NCBI GenBank assembly: GCA_964035545.1
Contig: OZ037768.1
Location: 5,757,241-5,821,240, forward strand
DNA length: 64,000 nucleotides
From: Bugula neritina
Taxonomy: Eukaryota; Bryozoa; Gymnolaemata; Cheilostomatida; Bugulidae
Direction: 5' to 3'
The notes under the pieces were generated by a model, which had not been told where the DNA came from, did no database searches, and saw only the letters and a list, made by a program, of their open reading frames with translations. Position 1 is the stretch's first letter; each line of letters opens with the position of its first letter. Made by a program: the position numbers and the translations under genes. Of the stretch, positions 31,636 to 44,800 are shown in pieces.

Positions 31636-33212
31636 TTAAAAAAACTTCACTCCATCATTTGCTCCACCAAGTGATATTAATTCAGCTTTTCCTGATGATT
31701 GCAATGTTTTTAAGGCACGTACTAATAGCCAGTTTTCTATTCCATGGAATTCTAAACAAAACCAAAGATTATTTATCCTATAGGCTGACATTTAAATAAT
31801 GGGTTATGAGAAACAAAAATTTAAAAGAACTGAAAATTGAACTCACCCTGTCCCTCACTGTCCTCCCCATTAGTTAACTCGTAAAGGGTGCAAACAGTAT
31901 TCATAAGTCCAAAGCTTTTAGCCTTGAAATACATGGAATGACAATTTTAACAAATAGAATATAAGTATAATAAATATTATTTGTGTAGTAATGCTAATTA
32001 TCCAATAACTTGTAAAATACTCACCCAGTCATAAATAAGTTTTCCCCATTCTTCAGGTGTTCGCCACATGATAATGCAGCTCTTTTTATTAGTATCTAAC
32101 CATTCCACATGTCCCTTCTTTGACAAAACATTAAGTATCCCTACTATGTGTTCTGTAGCTAGTTTTCCTGTTGAATAATTAAACCAGTTGCTACTAAAAA
32201 TTTATGGTACAATTTGGAAAATATCAAGTTTTGTGTCACAAACATTATGCAGCTACAGAGCAATACAAATTCAACATACTCTGTATTGATTTGTTGTTAA
32301 AAAGGGGACCAGCAGATATCTCTGCAACATCTAACTGATGGGTCTTGTAGTGTTTGCAATAGGAGAGTACGAGGGTGCACCAAGCTTCTTCCTGCTTTCT
32401 TCGGGTGTCAGCATTAGGCTGTAACCTGCAGAAAAGTTGTATACAATGTAACACTATCTAATTGAAAAATACTACAAATATATTTTAAATATAAGCATAA
32501 TGATCATGACAAACTTGAAGTAATAAAATTAAATATAAACATAATAATAATCATAATGATAATCATCAGCACAGTTAAACTTAATTAGTTAATGAGTTAT
32601 AGTAAAGTTATAGTATTACTTAATTTCATATTTCAACTTGGTCTTTTAGTTTTACTTACAGCTATCATTTCTTAGTCACTAACTTTGTGATGCTATCATA
32701 ATTATAATGATAGATGATAATCATTATGATTAATCAGTGACTTTGAATTTAGATGAATATAAACATTATAAATTATCATGAGTCATTATGATTATGGTTA
32801 CAACTATAACTATAACTGAGTATAAGTAAAAGTTAAAGTATAACATTAACTTAATGATTAACTATCATTATACTTTATAGCAATATGAATATGAATAATT
32901 TAATTCAATAACTATGATTATAATCATAATAACTATAGTGTCAATGAATAGATTATTAGTTATTACGATGATTTAAATTTCATATTAATATTTCATTATG
33001 ATAAAGTGATAATCATAATGATTATAATTATTTATAATGATAATCTTATTACAAGTTGAAATTATAATTATTTATAATATTAACAGTAAATACGTATTAA
33101 TATAATATAATGTATTCATAATTAAATATCAAAGTTAGACTTGAAGTTCTCACGTATAGAAAGGTGGAAAATCATGCTGCCATGGCCAAGGAAAACTATC
33201 GTCAGTAGTCAT
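31636..33212 (-). CDS. VPS25: ESCRT-II subunit VPS25 (179 aa, complete)
   Basis: Subunit of ESCRT-II, which helps sort ubiquitinated membrane proteins into multivesicular bodies and recruits ESCRT-III through VPS20/CHMP6. Minus-strand exons: 33154-33212, 32280-32425, 32025-32167, 31847-31922, 31636-31751; phases close to 180 codons with stop, against 176 residues in human. Family landmarks in order are PWPWQHDFPPFYTLQPN (the PPxF/PPxY-like N-terminus that binds VPS22/VPS36), TRRKQEEAW, PLFNNKSIQRKL, EWLDTNKKSC, MWRTPEEWGKLIYDW, CTLYELTNGED, EFHG and the C-terminal GVKFF. Two winged-helix domains are expected. It is tail-to-tail with the RING gene (245 bp between stops) and head-to-head with UBE2F. 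Confidence 0.97.
32510..33070. repeat. ATGATTATC-type simple-sequence island in VPS25 intron 1
   Basis: Words such as TAATCATAATGATAATCAT and TTATGATTAAT, again trinucleotide-based and self-complementary, but with a different vocabulary from the TACTAA islands. Confidence 0.8.
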
Positions 33213-34590
33213 TACTTTTATAAGCAACAAAAAGAAATCTAAGAACAAAAGCAGGTGCAGTTCAAAATGGAAAAATTGTATGCTGCGGATACCTTTTAGT
33301 TATGGAGTTGTTTTACTTATTAAGACGATAACTCTAGGATGTTACCACAAATTTGCTGTAAGAAATAGTAGATTTTAGGTTTTTTGACTTTTAAAGAATT
33401 GCTAGATGCAGCTCGACATTCAAAGTCACTGAGTGCAAAGTTTTTATTGTCCAAACTTTAAACCTAAATTCGCCCCAAAACCGCTGCACTCAGTAATTGC
33501 ACTACTTCTATCGATCTTCTCATTTTTATTTCTACTCAAATGCATTATAATTAGCAAGTCCAGTTTTTTCTTTTATTACAAGCCAGAACCAGTTAGTCTT
33601 TTACTAGCAGTGCTAGTAATAAAAAGCCAAAAGGTATTATAAATGTTGATGTAGATATTGTTAATAGCAAGTTAGTAAACTCTTGTATTTATATTGTCAT
33701 TATGATTATGGTAAACTAGAAGTGATTAAGACTTAGTATCAGTAGTGCTAGATTTATTAGACTTACTCTTAGTATTACAGTATTAGTATTACTTTTACTC
33801 TGTTAGTGTTAGTATAACACTATAAGTATTGATAATTATAATAATCATAATGATATTATTAACACTTATACTTATAGTTATTCTGTAAATCAAGATGTAT
33901 TGAGTACAAAATCTATCAATAAAAGTAAAACTCACAGTTACTTCCCATTGGCTTTGAGGCAAAATTTTTTGAAGATATCAAGCACTTGGACACACTAAAA
34001 CTTAAACTAAAATGTTGTAAAACTAAGAGTACTTCTGTGAAGGAAAAGTTGAGTCATTTTATTGTTTTAGACTTTAAAAGTTGCATTTGATACTGTGCGC
34101 TAAAATTTGCTGATCAAGAAAATATAGAGATTAATACAGTCTGGTTGTGAAGATTTACTGAAAAAATCTATTTGTCATTATGTTAAACTAGTGATAAAAA
34201 TGAAGGTGCTGCTCAAAAACGCTGCTTATAATATATATTATGTGGTATGACTGCACTGAGACCTGGAAACATGCAACTGACATTTTAAATTCACCATAAA
34301 ACATGAAAATTTTCTGGAGACACAGCATTATGCATGTCTATATTTTCCTCTCTTTTAATTCTTTTATTTTGATTTTGCTGGTGCTTTTTAATTTTATTTA
34401 CCGGTTCACCTCTATAACTTGGCTTTTTAGGTACTGTGCATGGACAAGTTAAATCTGTACTGTTGATTTTGTATAAAAAGTATACTATTTTCTAAAACTG
34501 CAAATAACTAGAGCTGACTCAGACTCATCTTTCTACAGCTTACAATTTTTTATTTCGATTAATCTTTTTTGTTGTAGTGCTAATTGAAGT
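33213..34590. promoter_or_regulatory. Spacer between divergent VPS25 and UBE2F
   Basis: A 1.4-kb head-to-head spacer that must hold both promoters. A small TTAGTATTA/ATTACTTTTAC island lies at about 33720-33870. No core promoter motif is clear. The open frame at 33433-33642 resembles no protein I know. Confidence 0.5.
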
Positions 34591-37500
34591 ATGTACAATT
34601 TACAGAAAAGAATTAAGGAACAAACTAATAAAAAGACTAGCTCAGAACCAACATGTGAAAATTCTACTGGTAGAGTCTCTGTTAGGGATCGTCTTCTCAT
34701 TCAAGGTGCAATATTAGACAATAAACATACCTTTTGCAACAAATAATTAGAGTTAGCATCATAGTATTGCCTTTTTAGCATGCTCTACTTGTCCACCATC
34801 TTGTAATGCTACTACAAGCCATCCTAGTTTTGGGTAGCCACATAAAATAATGTAGATATATCTTTTGTATGGCTGTTTAGGTTGAACCAATAGAGCTATG
34901 AACTTGCTTCAAGTGCTAATATTCAGTCTCTTATCAAATATAAAAAATTCTTAACTGTTTGTCTGCAAAGCTTCAGCTTCACCAGGATTTCTAAGCTTGT
35001 TACTTATATTTTATAACGTGGTTGTTATTGAATATTATTTTTATCCTATGATGTTTTATTACTTTGGAGTTGCCTTCCTTATAACATAAACCCCCTATAT
35101 AACTTTGTGCATAGGTTTATAATTCTGATAGGCTGCTGTGGTTGACAAAAATTGCATATATTAATATTGGTATTTAAAAGAAAAAAATACTGATAGATTG
35201 TGTTATGCTCTTTAAATCAGTCCTATGACTGGCAAATGTCAAATTTAATTAAATTATAACACTACTAATAACAAAAGTGAGTTCTCCAAGAGATGTAGTG
35301 TTTCCTGTTTTAGAAGTCAATGAAGTGCCAGATCACCTTCCTAAAGGATGTAATATTATATTTCCTAATCCTGATAGACTCCATGAAATTCTTCTCCGTA
35401 TCAATCCCAACTCAGGTTATTGGAAAGGTGGCACGTTTGAGTTTGAAATTTCGGTGCCCTTGGAATACAATATTATGGTAACTAACCATCAGTCTTGCGT
35501 CAGAAATATATTTCAGTTTATTTTTTGGACACATTATAATGTGCTCCTGGAAGAGTATATAATGCCTGTGACTGAAATGAAACTACCTCTGCACATGTAA
35601 CAAACTACTTATATCCACATGATTTATTTATTGATAGAGTGTTATTGACTTGAACAAATAAACAATTAATAAATCAGATAATCATCTAAAGCTCTGTTGA
35701 TTGACTGCATAATATTGATAACGTATTTAGTTTTTTTTTGCAATGCAAGTATGGCTTATATCTCCATTAATCTGTTGGGTATTTTACGAACTCTTGTTAC
35801 AGCCCCCATCAGTCAAATGCAAGACCAAGATTTGGCACCCCAACATTGACATCAATGGAGTTGTCTGCCTTAGTATATTGAGAAGCAGATCTCTGGACCC
35901 CACGGGCTGGGCACCTACAAGAACTCTAAAAGACGTTATTTGGGGAATCTGCGCTCTATTTGGTGTAAGTTTTACTTTAATCAACACCCTATGGCATACT
36001 TAAAAAGTAAGGCTATAAAAGTCTAAAGCAGGTCTGTTCAACAGGCGACCCCAAGGTCGGATGTGGCCCTTAGCCTACATTTATGTAGCCCTCAAAGGCA
36101 TAACAAATAAAATTATTTTGCACACATATATGAATTAGAGTGAAAAACCACCTTTTAAATGCCTTATTTATATACATGCTACAAAACATGCAACCTGCAG
36201 TATTTATTGGGACTTCATTGTTTAATGACTTATAGGAATTTGGAATAAAGTGATTTGAAAAATACTCAACTTGGGGCCCCAGCTCAAGCTAAAGTTTACA
36301 ATATATCCTTTGCCACCAGAATATTTCTTTTCAGTGGCCCTTGCTCTGAAAAGGTTGGACACCCCTGGTCCAAAACTATTTTAAATTTTGATGTCAACTA
36401 GTTAGTATTTTCTTCAATGAAGATCAGCTATTTAAATCTTATGAAAATGGGTAACACCTAGTTGCTTGCTTTATATACAAAAACTTTTTCCAATATCACT
36501 GTAATTTATTTCTTTCTTTAATTTATCATGGTTTTGTGAAGGTATTACAAATTTGGTTCATCAAGCATTGGTTATCATCTTATTTGAAAGAAATGCAAAG
36601 CAATCATAGCCTGACAGACGTTTGGATGTCAAAATAATATTTGAACCATATCTAAATCTTATTACTATAAATGAAAGGAATTTGAGGAGAATTAACAAAA
36701 AATGCTAAAATGTATAACAACTATGACTTTTATGGATGAAACCTAGTCAAGTTTTGCTAGATGTTGCATTGCATTTAAATAGTTTTTTTGTGAATGGTAC
36801 CGAGTGCAATGTACAATCATAGTCTTGCACAATGTCACTGTAGTTCATTAAAACCAAACACTGGCTCCACCAGCTGTTTCCTAATAGAAAGACTATTACT
36901 AAGCCACATGTTGATATTTATAGTGAGAGAATAGTTAACTAAAATTTGAAATAAAGCATTGCATTTCATTTGTCAGATTTTGAACTAAAGCTAAAATATA
37001 TCCAAGCAATGTTTAATTGAACTCCATTTAATCAACCGAAAAAGTCAAGATCCCACTGTACTTTGAAATTTGTGTCAAAAACATATAATTTTAACATTTT
37101 TTATTCCTGGTGCCAACTGACACAAGTCTCTGTAAGAACATATTTTTGTTCCAGGTGTAATACACAAATGGAATGCACTACAGAGCGTAGTGACTTGACA
37201 TAATGTATGTTATTCTTGGATAAAAGAGGAAGAATATTAATATAGTTTTTTTCTCAATTAAGGTCATGTCCTAATTAATTGCCACAATGGCATTAGATAG
37301 TTTAATTAAACAATACATTACTTTTGGTTTATTTTGATTACTTTAGATTTACTTGCTCTGCCATTGACTAGTTCTTTTTCAGCACATTTGTAAATAGTTT
37401 AATTAGTACGTCTGGTTTTACAGGATCTCCTTAACTTTGACGATCCACTAAACGTGGAAGCGGCAGACCTTTATTTGAAAGACAAAGTGAGTGGCAATAA

Positions 37501-37905
37501 ACACTATGCTTTAATTAAGTAGCTTCTATTATAAATGTTACATTTTGAATGTAATTTTCATAACTTTATCAGAACTTTAAAATCTTACTTGTTTTTCTAT
37601 GACATATCTTCTATTTAAAACTAAAATATTGTTTACACTAATAGATAGTGTTAAAGCAAACATTTTACTCAAACTATTCAATTCTTCAGAATAAGGGGAC
37701 TTGCTTGGTATGGCAATAGCCAAAGAGAAATTCCAATACTGACTATATAGTTAGAGCTATGTTATGCTAGTTGCTCTGCTGTGCTCCATGACCTGCTTTC
37801 AGTCTGCATACTCAACCATGAAAGTGTTTTTTGACTTGTATGTTTTAGGTAGCATTTGAAAGCAAAGTGAAACACTATGTGAACTGTTATGCAAGATACT
37901 TGTAG
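34591..37905 (+). CDS. UBE2F: NEDD8-conjugating enzyme UBE2F (186 aa, complete)
   Basis: E2 enzyme that takes NEDD8 from the APPBP1-UBA3 E1 and, with RBX2/SAG in mammals, transfers it to CUL5. Exons: 34591-34705, 35314-35477, 35803-35964, 37424-37486, 37849-37905; phases close to 187 codons with stop (human has 185 residues). Landmarks: RVSVRDRLL near the N-terminus, the HPN triad at 105-107, catalytic Cys115 in [37 protein letters not shown] and the terminal YVNCYARYL. The N-terminal extension [15 protein letters not shown] corresponds to the E1-docking peptide of this family. UBE2M is excluded by the [14 protein letters not shown] segment and the lack of its longer N-terminus. Intron 3 contains a hAT-type MITE. 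Confidence 0.97.
36029..36367. mobile_element. hAT-type MITE, 339 bp, in UBE2F intron 3
   Basis: Ends are CAGGTCTGTTCAAC and, inverted, CAGGGGTGTCCAAC, which match at 11 of 14 bases and resemble the CAGGGGTGTCCAACC ends of animal hAT elements. Flanks GTCTAAAG (36021-36028) and GTCCAAAA (36368-36375) look like a decayed 8-bp target duplication. No transposase frame is present, so it is non-autonomous. More GC-rich ends than the surrounding intron support a distinct origin. Confidence 0.75.
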
Positions 37906-38871
37906 CAGCACACAGTGGATACTAGAACTAAATAATTCTACATACTTCTTGGCAGGAATAATGCTACTAGAAAATATTGTATGATTTCAAGTTTTCTTAA
38001 ATTTGAATTTTTCAAGAATACTTACGGAGCTGTTGCTAGTTTTCAAACCTTTGTGCAATTTTAGGTCTTAACTTTTAAGACATTAATATATCTGTTCTAT
38101 GTATATAATTATATTAATATTGCTCTGCTATAATATTATTTCCCAAGTTATGTCCAATTAAAATCAGCTATCATTCATTTTATGGTCTCTAGTAGCACAA
38201 TTCTATTGTAGCTGTCATTTTAGTATATTTGTAAACTGTAATTCAATATGGGTGTACGGTTAAATGCATGGAGAAATTGTTGACCTACAAAGACATGCAG
38301 ACCATAAAACACTAATTAGGTCGATCTGGCACTCTACTTCCAGGACTTTAATTATAGTTCTCTGTATTACATATTCTATGTTTCATTTACTGATGCCACT
38401 CATAACCTTATAGTCACACCGGTCAGATTTGACCCATATATATAAGCTATGCCGTTTGCATTTAAAAAATGAGTTCTTAATTTAATGAATCAAATGTAAT
38501 TTATTTACACTATTTTTTAAAAAATATAACATACTACATACAGTCTGAAGTCATTTTATGTACACTGGTGGCACGGTAGTGGCTGTAATTTTGCTATTGG
38601 TGTATCTGAAACTTCAAACCATGGCAACTGCTTACAAGTTCATCTTATAAGTGTAATACATGTAAACAAACTCCAGCTATTATGCTTTTTGCAATCAGAT
38701 GCTTAATAAATATTTAAGAATCACCATCGATTTATAAAAAAAATCTTAGTCATTTTACATATAATTATTATCCACTGTTGTTGGTGCAAAATGCACTAAA
38801 TGCTCAAATAAATATCTTTTGCACATCATCATAGCACCATCCTATCATTTCAACGCACATTGAATACTCCA
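37906..38871. other. Spacer between convergent UBE2F and the tamalin-like gene
   Basis: Tail-to-tail 966-bp stretch holding both 3' UTRs. A TTTATT (minus-strand AATAAA) lies near 38500. No other feature is seen. Confidence 0.55.
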
Positions 38872-41800
38872 TCAGGATATTGTACTTGCATCATTTCCAA
38901 CCCTGGGAGATTCGTGTCTAATGGAAGTTACATTTGTTCTTTTCAAGCTTCTCAGACTACCAGATTGATTAGGTTTCAGGTTAGAAGTAGAAGATTGCTG
39001 GAATAGAGTTCTTTCATACGCTGTTGGTCCCAGCTCTGGTGATAACGAGAGTTTAGCCATATATGCACTGAGCTTGGGTCTTACATCACGTAAATCTGGC
39101 GAAGAGCAAAGTGATGTATCATCACCATCATTGTCAATATTGTTGTTTACTGAAGCAAGATTAGTTGGCTTCAGATGTGTTTGATTGTCTGTGGCTATTT
39201 TTTGTCTTCTTAACTCTTTCTCTTTTAATCTAGCTTTAACTTTATAGTGTAAGGCAGTTTCTCGGTTCTCTAACCCTTTTAATTCTGATTGTTTTTGCCT
39301 CAAAAGAGCCTAAAATATAATTTTATGTATATCTATAATATATATACACACATGTACATATATTAAAAAAAAAACAATGTATAAATTCTCACTTGAGATT
39401 TGTATAGTTTTAAATATCTTGGTATTTTGAAAGCTAAAATGCTGATGAGGTAATTGTGATATTTCTAGATCAGACAAAGCATAAGCTTTAGTAGGTAATT
39501 ATTTATTCAAATGTTGAGAAAGGGCCAAACGGCTCATCCATATGCATTGCATCACATTATTCTGAGGACAAAAGGATACTTCAGGATGGTTTTCTGACTA
39601 AGCATTTCAATGTGTTTTTCTTGTAACCAAGGTAACCAAATTACTGTAATATTGCATTACTACTTTTTTAAGCTCATTCAAAAAGTTTAAAGCTGTACTA
39701 AAAACCAATATTTACATATTTTAATAAGCTGTAATTTGCCCAAATATTGCTCATATAGCTATAACCAACTTAGTATTCCAGTATGAGCAGTGGCAAGCTG
39801 TGTGTTTATCAACATGTTTCAACAGCAGCCTTAGGCTATACCCCTCACTTCCCTCAAGCTGTGATGGGTTGGAATGTTGCACAAAACCAACTCTTAACAA
39901 ACAACTTTATTGGAACTTTGCTAACAGGAACAATATCAGTTGAAGGTTGGCCAACCTTATTGTCTGCTATAATGAATCATTTTGAAAGATGCATGAACCT
40001 ACCTGTAGCTTTTGCCGTCTTTGATGCAGCTCTACTTTCTGACAGATGTTAGAGTTTATTAGAACCAGTCTATAATCAATAAGGGATAAAATCATACATT
40101 GCACAAAACCACATAATATGTGATGAAAATTTGGCCGACAAGCACCTAATCTGGGTAATCCAGTAGATTCATCCTTGAATGTGGACAGAAAAAGGTTCAA
40201 CCATGACTAGCTGGTTATTTGTCAAAGCCTTTTCAGCATTGTGTGATATTCAATGTTTCTAGCCTTTCAAAAATTCACTCTAAGAGTGAGTAGGTGGCCT
40301 TTTGGAATGTTGTGATGAGCGAGTAAGAAAAATATCTGCATTCTTCCTGTTGATGCGATTAAGGTGTCAACTTGAGCCACTATATTCTTGAAAGTTATTG
40401 TCATACGTTATCACTTCTGATTTTCAGTTGATATTAAACTATCTGAGACATGTAAGTTAATGGATATAAATAGTTATCACCAGTTCTCAAATGCTTCAAT
40501 TGGTTTAATTTGGTTTGCCAAGTGGAATGTAAAATTGCTCCAACTTTACTATATATAGTAAAACATGGATCTGCCAAAATACAACTTATGGTTTCGCAAT
40601 ATAAGTTGATTTCCTTTGCTGACAAGAGCAACAATTGTATCTTATACCAAATGTGATAGACTTATGATTTTTCATCCCATGAAGTTTAAAACTTTACAAA
40701 AATTCAATAGCTTGATATTTACTAACTATAGCAGGCTACTGTGGGCTCACCTCATACTGTTTTTACATGCTTTCACTTTGTCCACAAGCTCTGTGTGTGA
40801 AAGATTTTCTGTTGATTGTCCATCTACTGCGAATATTATATCACCTACAAAGTATAGTCGAAATACATGTTGCATCTCACCACTACAGCTGCAATGTTAC
40901 ACACCGTGTACAGTGTACACAGTGTGTCAAATCTGAATCCAAGAACCTAGAGTAATTAGTACCAAGTAGAATGTAGAGTTCTTACCAGCTGTAAATGTGC
41001 TTTCAACTAAACTCTGCAGAGCCATAATAATATGAAACTCCTAACTCGTAAAGCAGCTACCGTGACTATAATATTTTGCTTTGAAAATCTAGCTATGGAA
41101 GAAACTATGTCTGTTTTAAGCTAGGTAGTCGTGTTGTATACAACATGATACACATAGATAGTTATAATATCTGATGTAATCATCTAATCTACCAACTCAT
41201 CAAATATTTCTGGTACACACCCCATTATATCTATAGCATAGACCGGTTCATCATGTTAATCAGATCTTATAACTTTTCTTTTCAAAAAGTATTAGCCAGC
41301 AAAAGTATCATAATACCATTACAAGTTGTCAGTGATCAATTACACTGAGAAATATAAAGGCGACTTAGCCCTTAAATGGTGTGAATACGTAATAATATTT
41401 AGGATAAATGATATGAATTAGTTACCCACAGCTTAAAAAATTACAAGAGGCCTTCATTGGCTTAAAAAGAGTTATTTTCTGTTTGTCGTAATGTATCTAT
41501 GGCATTGAGGCTTAGGTTGATTGCTCGTATCAAGGAAACGAGCAGAAAATCTGCCAAAAGTTACGTCATGTTTGGCTCAGTAACTAGATAAACAATTACT
41601 AGTGTTATACTAGAAACTCCACTCAACTATATCCCTAACTTGTATATCAGTTTCCAAGAGTGGAGTCAAATGTTTTTTGATGAGCTGGGAGTTGTCTATC
41701 TTGAAAGTTAAATGAAGTATTAAAGTAATGTATTCGTGACAATAGACTAATATCCTGCTTCAGAAATTTCAAGTCATTCAGACTTTTTTTACTACTAAAG

Positions 41801-44800
41801 CACTTCTCGAAAAATATTACTTATACTGCAGTAATTCTCTATTTACTAGCAAAAATGTGAAAATATTATACTATATTATATTATCCGTCACATCATAATA
41901 TAATCATATTCGTTCAGCTGTTTCTAATTTTCTTAACTATAAAAATAATATTATAATGAGATTGATGCGGTGTCAATTTTATTCAACAGATTTTGACTGC
42001 AATGCAAATTTAGCAGATATAAAATAAGACCACTTGAGCAATTATCCTGAGGAAATATCCTAGCCATGGCACTTGAATAGAAAAATATGCAAAAAACAAC
42101 TTTAAAACCTGCAGGAGATTTACCCTGACTCCGAGTAACACCTCTTTCCAACATTATATAATGAAACTTTGTTGAAAATTAACTTTTGCAATAATGTCTG
42201 ATAACATACACGAGTTTTGCGGCCTTACACAATAATATTGTGGCTTGTGGTAATATTTCTAAACACATGAAGAATGCATTTCCACTTTTAGCTTCGGAAA
42301 TAGATGAAAGTTTTTTTGCATTTGCATAAATATGAAGTTGAAAATATATAAATTAGAATACTATTTTTATAACAAAGCTTATTTGCCATACAATGGCTGC
42401 ATGCACTCGTGCAGATGGTGTGACTGACACCATTAATCAAGTGTATGGTAATAGTCCAGATGGAAGATACTTGAAGGTGCGTTACATCTCTATATGTTTT
42501 CCCTTTTTAAGCCAATCAAACGTTTACTCAAGCCTAAATAATTTGTTTTCCCAAAAGCATTACTCACCAAATTCAGATTATTTTTACCCATAAAAAAGTG
42601 TATATCATCTAGTTAGTACTGCCAGTGGAGTTTTACCCATTTCCAACTGCCCCAAGATGAGCACAGGTGAATCTAAAGACTTATGAAGATAAACACTCAG
42701 CTATTCTATGGTAGAGAGCCTCTATTGCGGAAAATATCGGCTGTAACAGCTAAGGCTGTGACAATGGTATTAGTAAGTAAATACTTGACTCACTTCTCCG
42801 CATTCCAGACAGGAAAGCTGGGCTTTTCATTTCCACGTAATCCACGTATGTGTAGTTTTCAATGCACTTGGTAGCAGTGTTGTATATGCCGTAAGACTGA
42901 AATAATATAAAATATCAATACTGTGTCAAAATATAGGTCAGGGAAACTATACAATTTATCAATATGTACTGCTGTAGTCAATTTATTATATAATTGACTA
43001 ATTATAATATATAGACTACCACAAGTACTTTTTGTGAAAAAATAAGTAATCAATATTAAGAAAAGCGATTGCTAATAGACGGCATATGTCATAACAGCTT
43101 CAATGTGTATATTTAGCAACGGCTTCATCCAGGTGTTTCACAAACTTATCAGAAATGAAGATGCAGCTGCAAGAAATCTATTCTTTCAGAGTATGATGAA
43201 ACGAGATAAGGTTTGTTATAGAGTGATATTTTAAAAAATTAAAACTAATGTTGGTGCTGCAAGATTGGTGCAGTTTATATATTGCATTAGACAGAAATGT
43301 ATCTACGCAAGACATGAGAGTTGCGCCCTCCCAGCAGAATAATTAGCTTTGTGTGGGAAATCATAGGTAATCAAACTCTACAGTGTGGGAACTAATATTA
43401 GTACACGGAACAACAGCTGTACTTTATAATGCAGTAAAGGCACAGACCTTTTACATAGTGTTATAATAATAACACAAATGAGCACTCTCCATAATATACA
43501 TACACCATAATTTAGATAGTGTAAAGTTTGATAACCTTATATTAACTTAACATGCCTATTATTGCAGTAGCAGTGTATACCACTTGAGACATTAATATAA
43601 AAACAACAGCATTCATAGCGAAAGTAAATTTACAACATTCATTATAATCCAAACCCCTAGAGAAAACTATAGTGAAGCTGGAAAAGTGGAGAGATTATTC
43701 TGCAAATTGAAGTATAAAGAAGATAATTTGCCTTCATCACCACATTTACTAGAACTATTCAGTTCATCGTACAGTTTCATGTAGAGTTATACTACTATTG
43801 TTTAGAAATTTTGAACCATGAGGAACTGAGGTGTTATTAAATTGCCTCTAAGCAACTGAAAAACAGCCGCGTTACCAGCACATTGTATGACTACAGATTT
43901 TAGCCTAAACTCAACAAAATTCTAATTGTAATAGATAGAGATGAGCAAAGCATGTGGTTTGTCTCTCCTAAAGGGTAATTGAATAACTAAGTTCTACTAG
44001 ATGATGCTAGCTTATTCTATATTTATTTTGGTTCAAATCAAGGGGCTAGGAGAAATATAATAGTCTACAAGCCCATGTACCTGCAGTGTAAAGCCCCAGG
44101 AAGAAGAGAGTTTAGTTCTTTCCAGTTTTACTGTTCGCCTTCTATCATTGTCTTTTTTATTAGAAGGAATAGCTTTGTCTGCTTCCAGTTCAGCAGTCGC
44201 TGTTCCATGAGTGTTGATACGAACAACCTATAAACATCACATATTAAACAAGGCTGATTATTATGTACGACGTGTGTTTCAACATAATAAACAAGTGAAA
44301 GGGATTCAACTTCCTCTTCACAAATTAACATTGATTATATTCAAGCTTATTTCAAGTTGAATCACAGCTGCAGCCAATATAATACCGTGTGACACAGCTA
44401 GAGATTGCATGGCATATCTATGTAAAAATATGGACCATCCTTGTTGATAATCAAGCTTCATTGCTGAAAGAAATGGAATTATATTTTACAAACAGCTGCA
44501 ACATTTGACACCTATGACAGGTAGTTGAAATAAGAGAGTAAAATGTATACGCCTTGCTAGTTAATTCAATTTAGAATACTATATCAAGGTTCATAAAGTA
44601 TGATGAAAAGTTGTGTCATCATTCAAACCCCATTAATAGATGTAAGCTAGCACTTGGTGGGAAGATTACTACAGATTGGCAAATATAATTACACTAAATC
44701 TCTACCCCCAGGAAACCAGAACATCTGGTAAACAAAGCACACAATGATTAAACATAAAGACACTACACTTTATGCCTTTTTAGAGCTTAGAGCATGCACT

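Noticed and set aside
39783-40052. 89-codon plus-strand open frame
   Set aside because: It is antisense to tamalin exon 5, has no splice or homology support, and reads like chance coding.
43117-43211. Alternative frame NGFIQVFHKLIRNED in the last nested exon
   Set aside because: Open, but its phase does not fit the preceding candidate exons; retained only as a note.
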